Assembly: GCA_009929375.1 (NCBI GenBank)
Contig: SAAO01000019.1
Coordinates: 1 to 64,000, forward strand
Direction: 5' to 3'
DNA length: 64,000 nucleotides
DNA from: Bacteroidia bacterium
GTDB lineage: Bacteria; Bacteroidota; Bacteroidia; Bacteroidales; Paludibacteraceae
This document shows, in pieces, positions 63,981-64,000 of the stretch (the stretch's first letter is position 1; each line of letters opens with the position of its first letter). A program made the position numbers and the translations under genes. The notes beneath the pieces were generated by a model. The model was not told the origin of the DNA and searched no databases. It was given only the letters and a program-made list of their open reading frames with translations.

Positions 63981-64000
63981 ATCAAAAAAAATCAGCTATT

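Overview
The window is about 64 kb of a Bacteroidota chromosome, most likely order Bacteroidales. The support is: Bacteroidota-type promoters (TTTG, about 17-20 bases, TAnnTTTG), absence of clear Shine-Dalgarno sites, type IX secretion (T9SS) C-terminal signals on secreted proteins, a dapB-lepB-wbqC gene run, a Bacteroides-like tryptophanase, and long intergenic palindromic repeats. I cannot name a genus. All functional calls come from reading motifs and order; no search was run.

Layout. (1) 1-3166 is the end of an integrated element. A SLOG-family gene broken by one in-frame TAA, a NADAR-domain gene, a small ORF and a large serine recombinase lead to a tRNA-Leu(UAA) gene, into which the recombinase reading frame runs. 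Next is tRNA-Gly(GCC), flanked by fragments of itself, including a 112-bp tandem array of its 5' half. (2) 4.0-19.5 kb is a pectin (rhamnogalacturonan/homogalacturonan) degradation cluster: GH2, an STN-esterase fusion, a giant PL11 lyase with autotransporter-type repeats, a second GH2, a CE12 acetylesterase and a GH28 polygalacturonase. There is no SusC/SusD pair or sensor. (3) 19.8-24.2 kb holds two homologous secreted proteins followed by a 987-residue outer-membrane barrel with an usher-like domain plan. This is the best candidate here for an undescribed surface-assembly system. A secreted T9SS nuclease follows. (4) 25.5-30.9 kb is a minus-strand housekeeping run: aroB, CoA-binding protein, dapB, lepB, wbqC, ilvE.

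(5) 31.0-32.7 kb is an ArsR-regulated operon in which every product carries closely spaced cysteines. Its operator lies inside the promoter spacer and a second operator follows arsR. (6) 32.8-43.4 kb: two Spy-like periplasmic proteins, a small porin-like protein, cydDC, a RhuM-Doc fusion, priA and tryptophanase. (7) 43.5-49.6 kb (minus): a SNF2 helicase, a radical SAM protein, kdsD and an in-frame kdsA-kdsC fusion whose linker is translated simple-repeat DNA. (8) 49.7-53.7 kb: a GH16-like protein lacking the catalytic acids, a LOG-family protein, gyrB. (9) 53.9-58.0 kb: a divergent arabinan pair (GH51, GH43) that complements the pectin cluster. (10) 58.2-64 kb: a GNAT acetyltransferase, a probable small RNA or leader, a CPA2 cation/proton antiporter, an outer-membrane protein and typA.

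Together the carbohydrate genes describe a secreted system that removes acetyl groups, cleaves rhamnogalacturonan and polygalacturonan backbones, and trims galactan and arabinan side chains. Many intergenic regions carry dispersed inverted or low-complexity repeats that recur within the window.
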